64,000 nucleotides of DNA from assembly GCA_009731375.1 (NCBI GenBank), contig BJOX01000353.1, positions 462,112 through 526,111 on the forward strand, written 5' to 3'. The position numbers and the translations under genes are program-made. Below are positions 12,961-24,204 of the stretch, piece after piece (within the stretch, counting starts at the first letter, position 1; the number at the start of each line of letters is the position of its first letter). Below the pieces are notes generated by a model. That model saw only the letters and a program-made list of their open reading frames with translations. It did no database searches and had not been told where the DNA came from. This stretch comes from Paulinella micropora. Its lineage: Eukaryota; Cercozoa; Imbricatea; Euglyphida.

Positions 12961-15650
12961 TGTATGTATGTATGTATGTAACATATGTATATATGTATGT
13001 ATGTATGTATGTATGCATGCATGTATGTATGTATGTGTGTATGTATGTATGTATGTATGTATGTGTGTATGTATGAGATCTTGTATGTATGTATATATAC
13101 ATATGTATGTATATACATATGTATGTATGCATGTATGTATTTATGTATGCATTGTATGTATGTAATGTATGTAATGTATGTACACATGTGTATGAATGTA
13201 TGTATGTATGTATGTATGCATGTTGTATGTATGTATGTATGCATATAATGTAATGTAATGTAATGTAATGTAATGTAATGTAATATAATGTAATGTAATA
13301 TGATGTAATGTAATATAATGTAATGTAATGTAATGTAATGTAATGTAATGTAATGTAATGCAATGCAATGCAATGTAATTCAATGAAATGCAATGCAATG
13401 CAATGCAATGCAATGTAATTTAATGTAATGTAATGCAATTCAATGCAATGCAATGCAATGCAATGCAATGTAATGCAATGTAATGCAATCTAATGTAATG
13501 TAAATGTAATGTAATGTAATGTAATATAATGTAATGTATGTATGTATTTATGTATGTACATTGTATGTATGTAATGTATGTAATGTATGTACACATGTAT
13601 GTATGTATGTATGTATGTATGTATGCATGCATGTTGTGTGTATGTATGTATGTATGTATGTATGTATGTATGCATGCATGTATGTATGTATGTATGTATG
13701 TATGTATGTATGTATGTATGTTATGTATGTGTGTTATGTAATGTAATGTAATGTAATGTAATGTAATGTAGTGTAATGCAATGCAATGCAATGCAATGTA
13801 ATTCAATGCAATGGAATGCAATGCAATGTAATGCAATGCAATGCAATGTAATGTAATGTAATGCAATGCAATACAATGTAATGCAATGTAATGTAATGCA
13901 ATGCAATGCAATGTAATGTAATGTAATGTAATGTAATTTTATGTATGTATTTATGTATGTACATTGTATGTATGTAATGTATGTAATGTATGTACATGTA
14001 TGTATGTATGTATGTATGTATGCATGTTGTATGTTGTATGTATGTATGTATGTATGTATGCATGTATGCATGTATGCATGTATGTATGTATGTATGTATG
14101 TAATGTAATGTAATGTAATGTAATATAATATAATTCAACGCAATGCAATGTAATTCAATGTAATGCAATGCAATGCAATGCTATGTAATGCAATGCAATG
14201 TAATGTAATGAAATGTAATGTATTGTAATATAATGTAATGCAATGCAATGCAATGCAATCCAATGTAATGTAAATGTAATGTAATGTAATGTAATGTAAT
14301 GTAATGTATGTATGTATTTATGTATGTACATTGTATGTATGTAATGTATGTAATGTATGTACACATGTATGTATGTATGTATGTATGTATGTATGTATGT
14401 ATGTATGCATGTTGTATGTATGTATGTATGTATGCATGCATGCATGTATGTATGTATGTATGTATGTTATGTATGTATGTTATGTAATGTAATGTAATGT
14501 AATGTCATGTAATGTAATGTAATGCAATTCAATGCAATGCAATGTAATTCAATGCAATGGAATGCAATGGAATGCAATGCAATGTAATGCAATGCAATGC
14601 AATGTAATGTAATGTAATGTAATGTAATGTAATGCAATGCAATACAATGTAATGCAATGTAATGTAATGTAATGCAATGCAATGCAATGCAAGGCAATGC
14701 AATGCAATGCAATGTAATGTAATGTAATGTAATATAATGTAATGTAATTTATGTATGTATTTATGTATGTACATTGTATGTATGTAATGTATGTACATGT
14801 ATGTATGTATGTATGTATGTATGTATGTATGTATGCATGTTGTATGTATGTATGTATGTATGTATGCATGTATGCATGTATGTATGTATGTATGTATGTA
14901 TGTAATGTAATGTAATGTAATGTAATGTAATGTAATGTAATACAATGCAATGCAATGCAATGTAATTCAATGTAATGCAATGCAATGCAATGCAATGCTA
15001 TGCAATGCAATGCAATGTAATGTAATGTAATGTAATGTATTGTAATATAATGTAATGCAATGCAATGCAATGCAATCCAATGTAATGTAAATGTAATGTA
15101 ATGTAATGTAATGTATGTATGTATTTATGTATGTACATTGTATGTATGTAATGTATGTAATGTATGTACACATGTATGTATGTATGCATGTATGTATGTA
15201 TGTATGTATGCATGTTGTATGTATGTATGTATGTATGTATGCATGTATGCATGCATGTATGTATGTATGTATGTAATGTAATGTAATGTAATGTAATGCA
15301 ATGCAATGTAATGCAATGCAATGCAATTCAATGCAATTCAATGCAATGCAAATTAATGTAATGTAATGTAATGTAATGTAATGTAATATAATGTAATGTA
15401 TGTATGTATGTGTGTATGTATGTCTGTATGTATGTATCTAGTGTATGTATGTATGTATGTATGTATGTATGGCATGTATGTATGTATGTAGGTATGGCAT
15501 GTATATAGTTGTCTGTCATGTACATGGTTGTTTGTCTGTCTCCTGCCTGTCTACCTGTCTGCCTGTCTGTATGTACGTATGTATGTACGTATGTACGTAT
15601 GTATGTATGTATGCATGTATGTATGTATGTATGTATGTATGTATGTATTA
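12960..15650. repeat. TGTA / ATGTA / ATGCA satellite with higher-order structure
   Basis: Blocks of TGTA tetramers alternate with blocks of ATGTA and ATGCA pentamers. The marker TTATGTATGTACATTGTATG or a close variant recurs at about 13141, 13548, 13951, 14318, 14761 and 15125. Two unit types alternate: one carries GCAATCCAATGTAATGTAAATG (or a close variant) before the marker, the other GCAATGGAATGC. Like units are therefore about 770-810 bp apart. No gene is present; the YIHTY/HCIALH frames are repeat artefacts. Confidence 0.92.
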
Positions 15651-15732
15651 AAACAGTGTTTGCGATTATTAAAAAAAAAAAAAAAAAATTAAAAAAAATC
15701 GTTCGGTGATAAACGGGGTTAATATACGGGCC

Positions 15733-15783
<51 letters not shown>

Positions 15784-15850
15784 CATCCATCCATCCATCC
15801 ATCCATCCATCCATCCATCTATCTATCTTATCTTATCTTATCTTATCTAA
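15651..15850. repeat. A-run and CTAT/CCAT array
   Basis: An A-rich stretch (15668-15700) is followed by CTAT and CCAT tetramers (15733-15848). Confidence 0.85.
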
Positions 15851-16458
15851 TGGGGCTTTGCGGAAGTCATAATGAGATATCCTGTGATCTTGTCTTGCTG
15901 TTTCCTTACGGATAATTGCAGCACTCGGCATATTCGCATCGCAAGCAATCGCCACGTCGAGCCTTACTACCCTCTGCACACCACCTTCCTGGTCGTTAGC
16001 CTACGGGTGCGAGTGAATTGCGTTAGGTGCTACAGTTTCCTTAAGGACTGTCTCACTGACTGACCATCGACCTCACTTGCGCCCTGCGTTAGTTGTGTCT
16101 GATCTCTGCATCCTGCCCTTGCCTTATTGTGTTGTCTCCCCTGCCTCTGTCTGGTTGTCTGTTTGTGTTTATCCTTCTGTTTTCTTGTTCTTTCTTTGCT
16201 CTCTTTGTTCCATATTTTATTTTTCTTTTTCTCTTTCTTCTTGTTCTCCTTTTCCTTTCTTTCTCTTATTATTCTTTCCAAGGAGCCTATCTGTCGATCC
16301 TTAGATTTAGTTTTCCTTATTTTTTTATATATTTTTACTTAGATTTAGTTTTCCTTTAGGACCTGCACTGATGTTCCTTAGAACCAGACCGCATGATTAT
16401 AGTTCGTTTTTACGTCTTTTCTCTTTCTATTTTACCATGCAACCTTGCTTAATGTGTA
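15851..16458. other. Unique DNA, no gene recognised
   Basis: This is non-repetitive sequence with several short overlapping frames and no motif I can assign. The region after 16190 is T-rich. It could be a decayed element; there is no positive evidence. Confidence 0.5.
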
Positions 16459-16743
16459 ATAATAATAATAATAATAATAATAATGATAATAATAATAATA
16501 ATAATAATAATAGTGCTTCTCTGTCAATGGCGAATGCATTTCTGCACATGTGCCTCCATCGTCTCACCCGCGAGGGGAGTACGAAGATTTGTCTACTGAC
16601 ACCCCCGCAAGGCAGCTCCAAGCCTTCCAGACAGACCACTACTTTCAAAGAAAATATCCTTTGAAAATACTGGCACCGACGGGAATCGAATTGGCGACAG
16701 GTCCCAGATGGTAGACCTTAACCACTGGGCTATCGCGGTGCCA
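16459..16743 (-). mobile_element. tRNA-derived SINE with (ATT)n tail
   Basis: Read on the minus strand, 16743-16671 resembles a tRNA: 5' GGCACCG pairs with 3' CGGTGCC, an A-box-like TAGCCCAGTGGTTAAGG follows, and a B-box-like ATTCGATTCC precedes the 3' acceptor arm. The T stem is mispaired, so it is tRNA-derived rather than a working tRNA. A body of about 160 bp follows, ending AGAGAAGCACTA, then an ATT tail. The last 84 bp before the tail recur at 54755-54838 with only a few differences, also followed by ATT repeats. Head, body and simple-repeat tail together match SINE anatomy. Confidence 0.82.
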
Positions 16744-16764
16744 GTAATAATAATAATAATAATG

Positions 16765-16857
<93 letters not shown>

Positions 16858-16879
16858 GATAGGTAGATAGGTAGGTAGG

Positions 16880-16938
<59 letters not shown>

Positions 16939-17040
16939 ATAGTCTGGGATAGATAAATGATAGATAGATAGAAAGATAGGTAGATAGGTAGGTAGGCAGG
17001 TAGGTAGGTAGGTAGGTAGGTTGGTTGGTTGGTTGGTTGG
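16744..17040. repeat. AAT, GATA and GGTA microsatellites
   Basis: AAT repeats (16745-16855) run into GATA (16880-16940, 16960-16985), GGTA (16980-17025) and GGTT (17020-17040). Confidence 0.9.
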
Positions 17041-17885
17041 ATAATAGTATTGAAAATATGATAAAATTTATTAATAACTTCATTTCACTAAGTTTTTTTT
17101 TAGTACCTGACGGTCACGCCGCCGGCGTTATCCTTACAAGTCGCAACTTGAGCATTATTGAATCATTATTAATATTTATTTTTTTACGTCAATAAAACAT
17201 TTGCAACTCGTAAAGCCTACTTTAAAGCTAACTTAGTGACTTTTGTCGGTTAAGATCAGAAACTTCTGATATTATTTATTGTAAGCCGGGGTCTATATCC
17301 CGGGCCACTCAATCCAAGCACTCTGAGAACAACCTAATCTTCCTCCTCTACAAAAGAGAGGAACCAGTATGGTGCCACCGGAAAATGTAGGAGACTATCA
17401 GAGCCAAGCAACAAAAAGGAACTTGAACAGAGCCATTTCTTAATGCCACGGTCCGCCCTAACGATGATAATATTACTGATCCGGCCGTCCGTAAAAAGTA
17501 GTTGAGTACACCGGCGGCTTACTTGACAGTCACGGTGTCTTAATATTATCGTTTTCAACCGGCTCAAAGTATATGTAAAAACGGGTATAACCATTTCTTG
17601 ACTAGATGTGATAGCTTATCTATATACATCACTGTGTATAGATGTATAAGAAAAGGTCTCATATTTACCACTACCAGCACAGTACCGTGCCGATAGTATC
17701 TGCGCCTACAATTCCCCCTCCTCGTCTTATACTGGAACCGTACTACGTGACTATTGAGTTAATAGTCCGGGGGTAGATTGGTAAATATTGTCGATTGAGA
17801 GCTTCCTCTTCGGATCGGTTTCCTCATGGATGTACTGCTCCTGAGGAGCCACACCATTGAGCAAACACTAGCAGCCCATGAGCCG
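17041..17885. other. Unique DNA, no gene recognised
   Basis: Scattered short frames only. CCGGGCCACTCAATCC at 17297-17312 resembles GGGCCACTCAATC at 6616-6628, possibly shared transposon sequence. Confidence 0.45.
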
Positions 17886-18150
17886 GAGTCTCGGTCGATC
17901 CTTGTCGTTCAAACTCTACATAGCTCTTTTCACCTTTTTTTACAAGAAAAGAGATATGTAAGGCCGAATATCCGACTCAGGCGACTGATCCTTGTCGTTC
18001 CGACTCAGTCTACATAGCTCTGTGAAAGTTCATCTTTCCTAGAAGAAAAAAGCTATGTAAGGCAGAGTAGCTCGGTCGATCCTTGTCGTTCCGACTCTAC
18101 ATAGCTCTTTATATCTTTCCTAGAATAAAAGAGCTAGGTAGGCCCGAGCA
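17886..18150. repeat. Three tandem ~85-bp units, each able to form a hairpin
   Basis: Each unit carries GATCCTTGTCGTTC, then CTACATAGCTCTTT, a short spacer, and an inverse arm such as AAAGAGCTATGTA. Units start near 17893, 17988 and 18071. Each can fold into a stem of about 13-15 bp. This could be a terminal region of the retroelement that follows, or an array of transcription terminators; neither is shown. Confidence 0.7.
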
Positions 18151-18352
18151 TACGGTATCCGTTGGGCTTGGCCCTTCATCCCCGTTGTACGTTGCTCGCA
18201 TTACAAAATGCAAATTTGAGTTTGGAGTTTTTCTAGTTCAACTTTCAATTTGAATTTTGAACTATCTCCTCCCCCCTTCTATGGCGCTCTGCCATAGACG
18301 TACAACGGTATGACCATGTTGCTGTCGTACCATCCCATCGCCTTGTCATTCC

Positions 18353-18535
18353 GTGGTGCCTTTCCGGATCTCCGACACGCAAGTGCTCGTGCCCCTCAAA
18401 CTTCGCGAGGTCGAGAGTCCAAAGCACATGCAGCAGCTCTGGTCCACCCTAAGGATCTGTGATCCTGAGATTGTCGAGAAGTTCCCAACTGAGTTGATGA
18501 GAGCTTCTGAACAACCCCGTCCATCGTTGGAATGA
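18353..18535 (+). CDS. Short ORF, possible terminal exon
   Basis: Sixty codons ending TGA, beginning MVPFRISDTQVLVPLK. Codon usage looks ordinary (not repeat-derived), and the frame ends just before a region of lower coding quality. It lies upstream of the copia-like element and could be part of it or an isolated terminal exon. The product is not recognised. Confidence 0.3.
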   Translation: MVPFRISDTQVLVPLKLREVESPKHMQQLWSTLRICDPEIVEKFPTELMRASEQPRPSLE

Positions 18536-18713
18536 ACGGGCGCTATGCCAGTGTCAAGGGTGCCGTTGGCGTATTAGCCGTTGTTTGTTTGGTTTGGTCA
18601 TCTGCAGATATTTTCTTATTGCCACCCGGCTAGTGTCTACTTCGCTGAGGCGAGGTGTAAGTGTCTAGAAATATATACAACCCACTGATCTGGGTCTGAA
18701 AACGCGTCTATGC

Positions 18714-19247
18714 TTAGTCGTCGGAGCATTCTTGCTCGAGGTAGTCCATAAACTCCTCCTCGCTAGACGGCGATGGTGGTTGCCACCTCCAGGTGGGTTG
18801 TTCCTCCGCTGGTAAGTTGATCTCATGGTCTAGGCGTGCCTTCCATGCCTTCGCCCCCGACCACGACAAGTCTTCCCCAACTAACGAATGCTGTGGCGCG
18901 ATATACCCCATTCCTGGATAGAGGTCTCTAATGATTCCCCCTATTCGGTATTCGTACGCGTACTGTTGCCGCCAGTACGGCCACTGATGTCGATAGTGGT
19001 AGATGAAGTCTAACGGTTGAGTTCGTTGATGCCATCGACACCCATCGTTTTGAATGATTCTATCCCAACCCAGTTTGTCTTGAGCCCTGAGCCGTCTACC
19101 CCATTCCTCGAAACCTTGCACTGTGGCGCGGTACGTGTTGGGTACGTTCTCATCAAGGTCGGCCAATTGGTTGGCTATGCGGAATGTCTTTGAGTTGCCG
19201 CTCCTCTTCAGCTGGAGGTGAATTGACAGGTGCGACAGTGGACACAA
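18714..19247 (-). CDS. Unidentified tryptophan/tyrosine-rich protein, C-terminal part
   Basis: A minus-strand frame of 177 codons ends EQECSDD-stop at 18716-18714. It has a Trp/Tyr-rich middle (WPYWRQQYAYEYR) and an acidic tail. The first codons (before about 19190) are dubious: CCAGCTGAAGAG in that region could be a 3' splice site, giving a shorter exon. It overlaps the 5' part of the plus-strand ORFs from 19184. It may be a structural or accessory protein of the neighbouring retroelement, on the opposite strand. The family is not recognised. Confidence 0.4.
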   Translation of the reverse strand: MCPLSHLSIHLQLKRSGNSKTFRIANQLADLDENVPNTYRATVQGFEEWGRRLRAQDKLGWDRIIQNDGCRWHQRTQPLDFIYHYRHQWPYWRQQYAYEYRIGGIIRDLYPGMGYIAPQHSLVGEDLSWSGAKAWKARLDHEINLPAEEQPTWRWQPPSPSSEEEFMDYLEQECSDD

Positions 19248-19760
19248 CTACGGTCGACAACGGAAGTACTAGCTCTGAGAGAAAAGGGGATAGTACGATC
19301 GAAGGGGGGCAGAGTGGGAGTGAGAGAAAGGAGGGAGAGAGAATAACAGCGTATGGAGTGATAGCACCGCATATGGACTTTGAGTCTTTCAGCAATTTAC
19401 GACCAGTAGAGATATCATGGGAATCACTTTCAAGAGAGCAGATTCAGTCTGAAAATAGATGAGAATGATTTTAGAACCAAACTCAACATGTGGGCGTTCG
19501 CGAGGAAACTTTACAGGAGGCTGGATGATCCACACGGGTTTCCAGTGCCACCGAAACACTGGCCTCCGTCATGGAGATTGGATGCACCGCTCAATTACAT
19601 TGTCCCCAGAGAAGAACCGTGGTACCCCTCTAAGTTGGTTAGGGATAGTGTGTCTTCGTTAGCTTGGCTGCCACACTTTACTGAACCACAGTCGACGGTG
19701 GGAGAAGGGAAAGTGGAAATGAGAAGACGACGGTGGGAGAAGGGAAAGTGGAAATGAGAA
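19184..19760 (+). pseudogene. Broken ORFs upstream of copia-like protease, gag-like position
   Basis: Two frames, 19184-19462 and roughly 19454-19757, look protein-coding but do not join without a frame change. The second contains RRLDDPHGFPVPPKHWPPSW. It ends in a perfect 35-bp tandem duplication (19695-19729 and 19730-19764). As 35 is not a multiple of three, this changes the frame. The position directly before a protease-type frame suggests a gag-equivalent region, but no gag or CCHC motif is visible. Confidence 0.4.
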
Positions 19761-21148
19761 GACTATAGGGGATGTTAGGATTAGGCCAGATACACGTCTA
19801 GGAGTTAACTGTGAATTAAAAGGACTGACTGGCGATCGGTTATTGACTACAAACACATCATCACACCCCACATTGCCCGATGGTCCATGGTACTGGTACA
19901 TGGACGTTCATTTCTGCTTTAACCACGCAACTATTACGGAGATGGACTATTGGAGTCTTAGATTGGGCTTCAACATATACCCGGCGAATTGGCAGGCGAT
20001 GGTAGGCTTTTGTCAGCTGTGTGTCACAGTGGGCTACCAACCACCAGGTATTTACCCCGCCGATATGCCACACTCACGCCCTTTACCCCCACGCACATGT
20101 GAGTTTTGCGACAAAGGAGAAACCTTAATGAGACCCATGCTTAGGTGTCGGGATTGCAACTGGGTGTTCTACTGTTGTAAGAGGCACCAACGGAGCGATT
20201 GGAAGGCCCATAGGGAATTCTGCAAATATGCGCAGAATGAAGAGCTCCACCGGCTCACGAGCTTAGTGCAAATGGAATTTTTGCCGCCGTGCGGTATAGG
20301 TTCGGTACGTTATGACTATGCATTGTTCGCATATCATGGAATGACTAGGTACGAGATTGTGCGGGATGGTCCGGCGGGGGCACGTTACCAACTACCATCC
20401 AGGTACAACAATGACAATCTCGCAACCATATACAAAAAACTGTCTGGATTCCCTACTTACAGGGTAACGAGCGAGCCTGCGATCATGCAAGCTTCGGCTG
20501 CTACGAGGCCATCTGATTTTCAGGAATCGAGGGTACATGCATATGCTAATTTCACAACAACGTTAGTGGACACGACTGTTGGTGTGTGTGACGAGAAGGA
20601 GAAAGGACAGACGGCAATCGCGCTCAGCGTCTCACCGACAGAGATGGTACCAACAATCATCGATTCAGGTTGCAACAGAACACTAATACACACGTCTATG
20701 CCGATGAGGGATGTATATGTGGGCGAGCCGGTTAATTTGGCCGGAATAACTGAACACACAATGAGGGTGTCATTGAGGGCAAAGGCCACAATCCCCATAG
20801 TGACAGCAGGACAGAAACAGGGTGTCATGACGATAGATGACGCATTAGTGTCGAACAAGACACCATACTCACTACTTTCACCGGGGGTCATGGATCATGG
20901 TCATGATTTTGCTACGGTGCTACAAGAACAACCAGGCTTTCATACTGCGAGAAGCACTACACATACCAGAGGACAAGATAGTTTGTAGGGGACGAATGAT
21001 GCCAAATAGACTATATAGGTTAGACACGAGTGCAGACGTGATGTTAGATCCCAATGTGCGATACAACCCGCATACGGATTTGAATGCGCAAGCAACAGCC
21101 AATTTCTCGTTGAAACCCCAAACTACTAAAAAACTATTGCGGCTTTAG
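19745..21148 (+). pseudogene. Copia-like retroelement fragment: MYND zinc finger plus retropepsin-like domain
   Basis: The open frame is continuous from about 19745 to 20988. No ATG opens it; TTG at 19843 is only a convenient start. Counting from there, residues 86-128 form a MYND-type zinc finger: CEFC, then CRDC, FYC, HQRSDWKAH and EFC, with His where the sixth Cys is usual. Near residue 274 is IDSGCNRTLIH, the active-site style of copia-type aspartic proteases (DSG). It is followed by a PYSLLSPGVMDHGHDF segment like the end of that domain. A frameshift near 20935 moves the coding to 20897-21148, where HIPEDKIVCRGRMMPNRLYRLD resembles a pre-integrase region. No integrase, RT or RNase H follows, so the element is truncated. 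Confidence 0.65.
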
Positions 21149-21463
21149 AATTACACAGGATTGTTATGCCACGCAGGCGTAAAGGCAATGGAGTAATGGG
21201 CAATGAAATATGACAGGACAATCGCAGCGTCTTCCAACCTGGGCCGCAGAGGATGGCTCCAAACCGACGTGATCCATTGGTTCATACGTGATTTGGAAGC
21301 TCGAGCCCGTGCCAATCGATGCTTCCTCATAGGACCCGCTTTGTCCTGTAATATCCAGACCCAAGGGGAGACACGCGCCGACGTCCTTTACACTGCATTT
21401 AAGGGTCAGCCCATGGACCCGGGATATGAGCACATCCTCATCCCTATCTTCTTCGTCACCTAA
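21149..21463 (+). pseudogene. Truncated Ulp1/SENP-like (C48) protease fragment
   Basis: The frame from about 21203 contains GWLQTDVIHWFIRDLEA and, 50 residues on, GYEHILIPIFF. In C48 SUMO/NEDD8 proteases the order is W-L-x-D-x-V-I-x-x-Y/F, then Y/F-x-x-I-L-I-P-I just before the catalytic HW. The frame ends at TAA (21461-21463) before that His, so the His, Asp and Cys catalytic residues are absent. C48 domains are often carried by transposons. The assignment is by motif memory only. Confidence 0.5.
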
Positions 21464-21479
21464 TCAGTTTCATCTTCAG

Positions 21480-23310
21480 CTTTCGACTCCTTTAACTTCT
21501 AGATCAACTGCAGTTTCTCTGCTTGTGCTTTAAATCTTTTTCCTATTAGTGTTTCAGTTGCTGCTTCCCTGACTTCAGCTTCTGTTTTCGATTTGGGTCC
21601 TCAACTTCTGTTTCCAATTCATCCCTACTCTTCAGTCTCTTCTTCCGATTCACTAAATTTTAGCTTTTGCTGTGGCTTTTCTTAAGCTTAGGTCTTCAGC
21701 TTTAGTGTTCTATTTTCTACGTCAGCTTTCAATTTCTGTTTTCGCACTTCTGCTAAGGCTTCTGATTGCTTCTTTCTGCTTGGGCTTCAGCGTTCTGATT
21801 TTCCTCTCAGCCTGTACCTATGCTTCTGCGCTGGCTTCTACTTTCTGCTTCTGGCTTTTCTTCAGCTTCCGTTCTGTTTCAGCCTTCGGCTTCGACCCCT
21901 GTATCTGCTTCACTTCGTACGCGTCTTCTGCTGCTTTCTGCTTGAGTCTTCGGATGCTGCTTCAGCTTCGCCTAAACATTTTCAGCTTCAGCTTTCGACT
22001 TCTATAGCTTCTCGATCAACTGCGTGTTTTCTGCTTGGGTCTCGATTCTTTCTCCTTTTCTCCGATTGGAGTTTCAGTTGCTGCATCCCCTACTTCAGCG
22101 ATTCCGCTTCAGCTTCGTTTTAGCTTCCTCTTTTGCTTTGATTCAGCTTTGGTTTTCAACTTTGGTTTTCTTTTTTCTGCTTCAACTTTCTTCTTCAGTT
22201 TTCACCCTTCTGCTAAGGCTTCTGCTTTCATCCTTCGGCTTCAACTTCCGCGTTCTGATTCTTCTCTCAGCCTGTATCTCTGCTTCTGCGCTGGCTTCTG
22301 CTTTCTTCTCAGCGTTCTGATTCTTCTCTCAGCCTGTATCTCTGCTTCTGCGCTGGCTTCTGCTTTCTGCTTCTGTTTCTACTTCAGCTTCAGTTCCGCT
22401 TCAGCCTTCGGCTTCGATCCCTATACCGGCTTCGTTTTGTCTTCTGCTGTTTTCGGCTTGAGTTTTCGGCTTGAGTTTTCGGCTGCGGCTTCAGCTTCAC
22501 CATTCAGTTTCATCTTCAGCTTTCGGCTCCTATAGCTTCGCGACCAACTGCGGTTTGTCTGCTTGGGCTTCAAATATTAATCTTTCTTCTATTGATTTCG
22601 GTTGCTGCTTCCCTGACTTCAGCTTCTGTTTTCAATTTGGGCCCTCAGCTTTGCTTCCGTTCTGCTTCAGCATTCGGCTTCGACCCCTGTACCGGTTTCG
22701 TTTCCTCTTCGGCTGCTTCCTGCTTGAGTTTTCAGCTGCGACTTCAGCTTCACCATTGCAGTTTCAGCTTCAGCTTTCGACCTCAGCTTTCATCTTTCGG
22801 CTTGAAGTTTGTCTCCAGGTTTTTGCTTTCTTCTTTCTTGCGTTGGTTTCTGTTTTCACTTAAGTTTTCTACCGGAGCTTTAGCTTTTTTGTCTCGGCTC
22901 TCTGCTTCTGCTTGGGCTTCTGTTTGCATCGCTCTCTGCTTCGGCTTCGGCTTTGACGTTTTTCTATCTTCAGTTTCAGTTTCTGCTTCAGCTCTGCTTC
23001 AGCATCAGGCTTTCGGCTCCTGCTTCTGCTTTCTGCTGCTGCCTGCCTTCAGCTTCGGCACCGCTTTCGATTTGACTTTCAGCTTTCGGCTTCTACTTTG
23101 GCTCCTGTGTTTTCTGTTTTCGGCTTGATTCTTCTACCTGGACTGCAGCCTTCTGCTCTCGGCTCTCTGCTTCTGTTAGCATCGGCTTGGCTTCTGCTTT
23201 TGGATTTTGCTCTTTGCTTCTATTAGCAGATAATAGTGACATTCAGCTTTCGGGCCTCTGCTTCGGCTTCTGCTTCGGTTTTGGCTTTTGCTTCGGTTTT
23301 AGCTTCTTCG
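21480..23310. repeat. Decayed hexanucleotide repeat (CTTCNG-type)
   Basis: About 1.8 kb is built from CTTCAG, CTTCGG, CTTCTG and CTTTCG hexamers in loose register, with short unique interruptions. On the minus strand the unit reads GAAGCx, encoding Glu-Ala and Lys-Ala repeats; such a frame survives at 23223-23414 (KTEAEAEAEA). Elsewhere the minus frame is broken. Two near-identical 67-bp units sit at about 22250-22370. The plus-strand Ser/Phe/Leu frames are artefacts of the repeat. Confidence 0.75.
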
Positions 23311-23665
23311 CACCGCAGCAGACGCCCCTTCGACGAGTTCGAGTTACTGTTAAGGTTCGCCTCATGAGGGAACTGCATGGTCATGGGGATGGAGGTCACG
23401 ACAAGGACTGGCACATCATCTTCAAAGTCTGCTCTCTCTTAAGTGATTTTTCAAACTTGTCTTCCCAGAGGTTTTTCTGGTATGCGGTGGGAGTTGTGTT
23501 CAAGGTGGGACGACGCACCAGGCTAGTTCTTTGCTACCGGCCTTGGACCACGTTCCCCTACCAGCACCCCCTCCTCTCTCTCTTATCTTCCTTCATCGGA
23601 GTTCCCCAGCATCGCAGCAGGCGCCCCGTCGACGAGCTCGAGTTGTGGTTAAGGTCTGCTTCATG
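23311..23665 (+). CDS. Tandemly duplicated terminal exon, unknown protein
   Basis: Two segments starting about 298 bp apart (near 23311 and 23609) encode matching C-termini, HRSRRPFDEFELLLRFAS-stop and HRSRRPVDELELWLRSAS-stop, with stop codons at the same place. Each follows a plausible 3' splice site (CGCACCGCAG and CCCAGCATCGCAG). Conservation of the frame and stop across the duplication supports coding. The upstream exons are not identifiable and the product is unknown. Confidence 0.4.
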
Positions 23666-23759
23666 AGGTCCGTGGTTCGGCACTGGAGGGATTCCTGCTT
23701 CGACCTGGACGAGAGGATACAGCAGTTCCTGTTCGCAACGGATTAGAAGGTTTGCAGAA

Positions 23760-24075
23760 GGCGCACCCCGGACAGAAATGGCTTATGCCAGCCGGTTACT
23801 AGGTTATGTTCCATTTAGAATGATTTAGTTCCCTGTGGTTGTTTCTGTTTCCTACTTTCTGTCCTTCCTTTTTCTCTTCTTTATCTACGACGTGCATCTG
23901 TGTCTTTTGACAGTTTGCGCACAGATCCTAGCGGGCTGCCAGGCCAAATGCTCCCTCAACCATCAAACCCGTTCCGTCGGTGTCCCTGTTGTTGGTGGGA
24001 ATACTATCTTTCTCATTGTACAATCATATTAGCAAAANNNNNNNNNNNNNNNNNNNNNNNNNNNNNNNNNNNNNN

Positions 24076-24126
<51 letters not shown>
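23760..24126. other. Unique DNA, gap and poly-A run
   Basis: No gene is seen. N at 24038-24075 is followed by about 51 A. The A run could be the tail of a retroposed sequence on the plus strand. Confidence 0.6.
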
Positions 24127-24128
<2 letters not shown>

Positions 24129-24204
24129 AAGAAATGCTAGTGTCAACAGAGCTTGCAATACAAGCTCGCATCGAAACTGCTCCAAGACACTGAAAGAACT
24201 CACT

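Noticed and set aside
12391-15525. Regularly spaced repeats that might suggest a CRISPR-like array
   Set aside because: The spacers are themselves the same tetra- and pentanucleotides; there are no unique spacers, and the context is eukaryotic.
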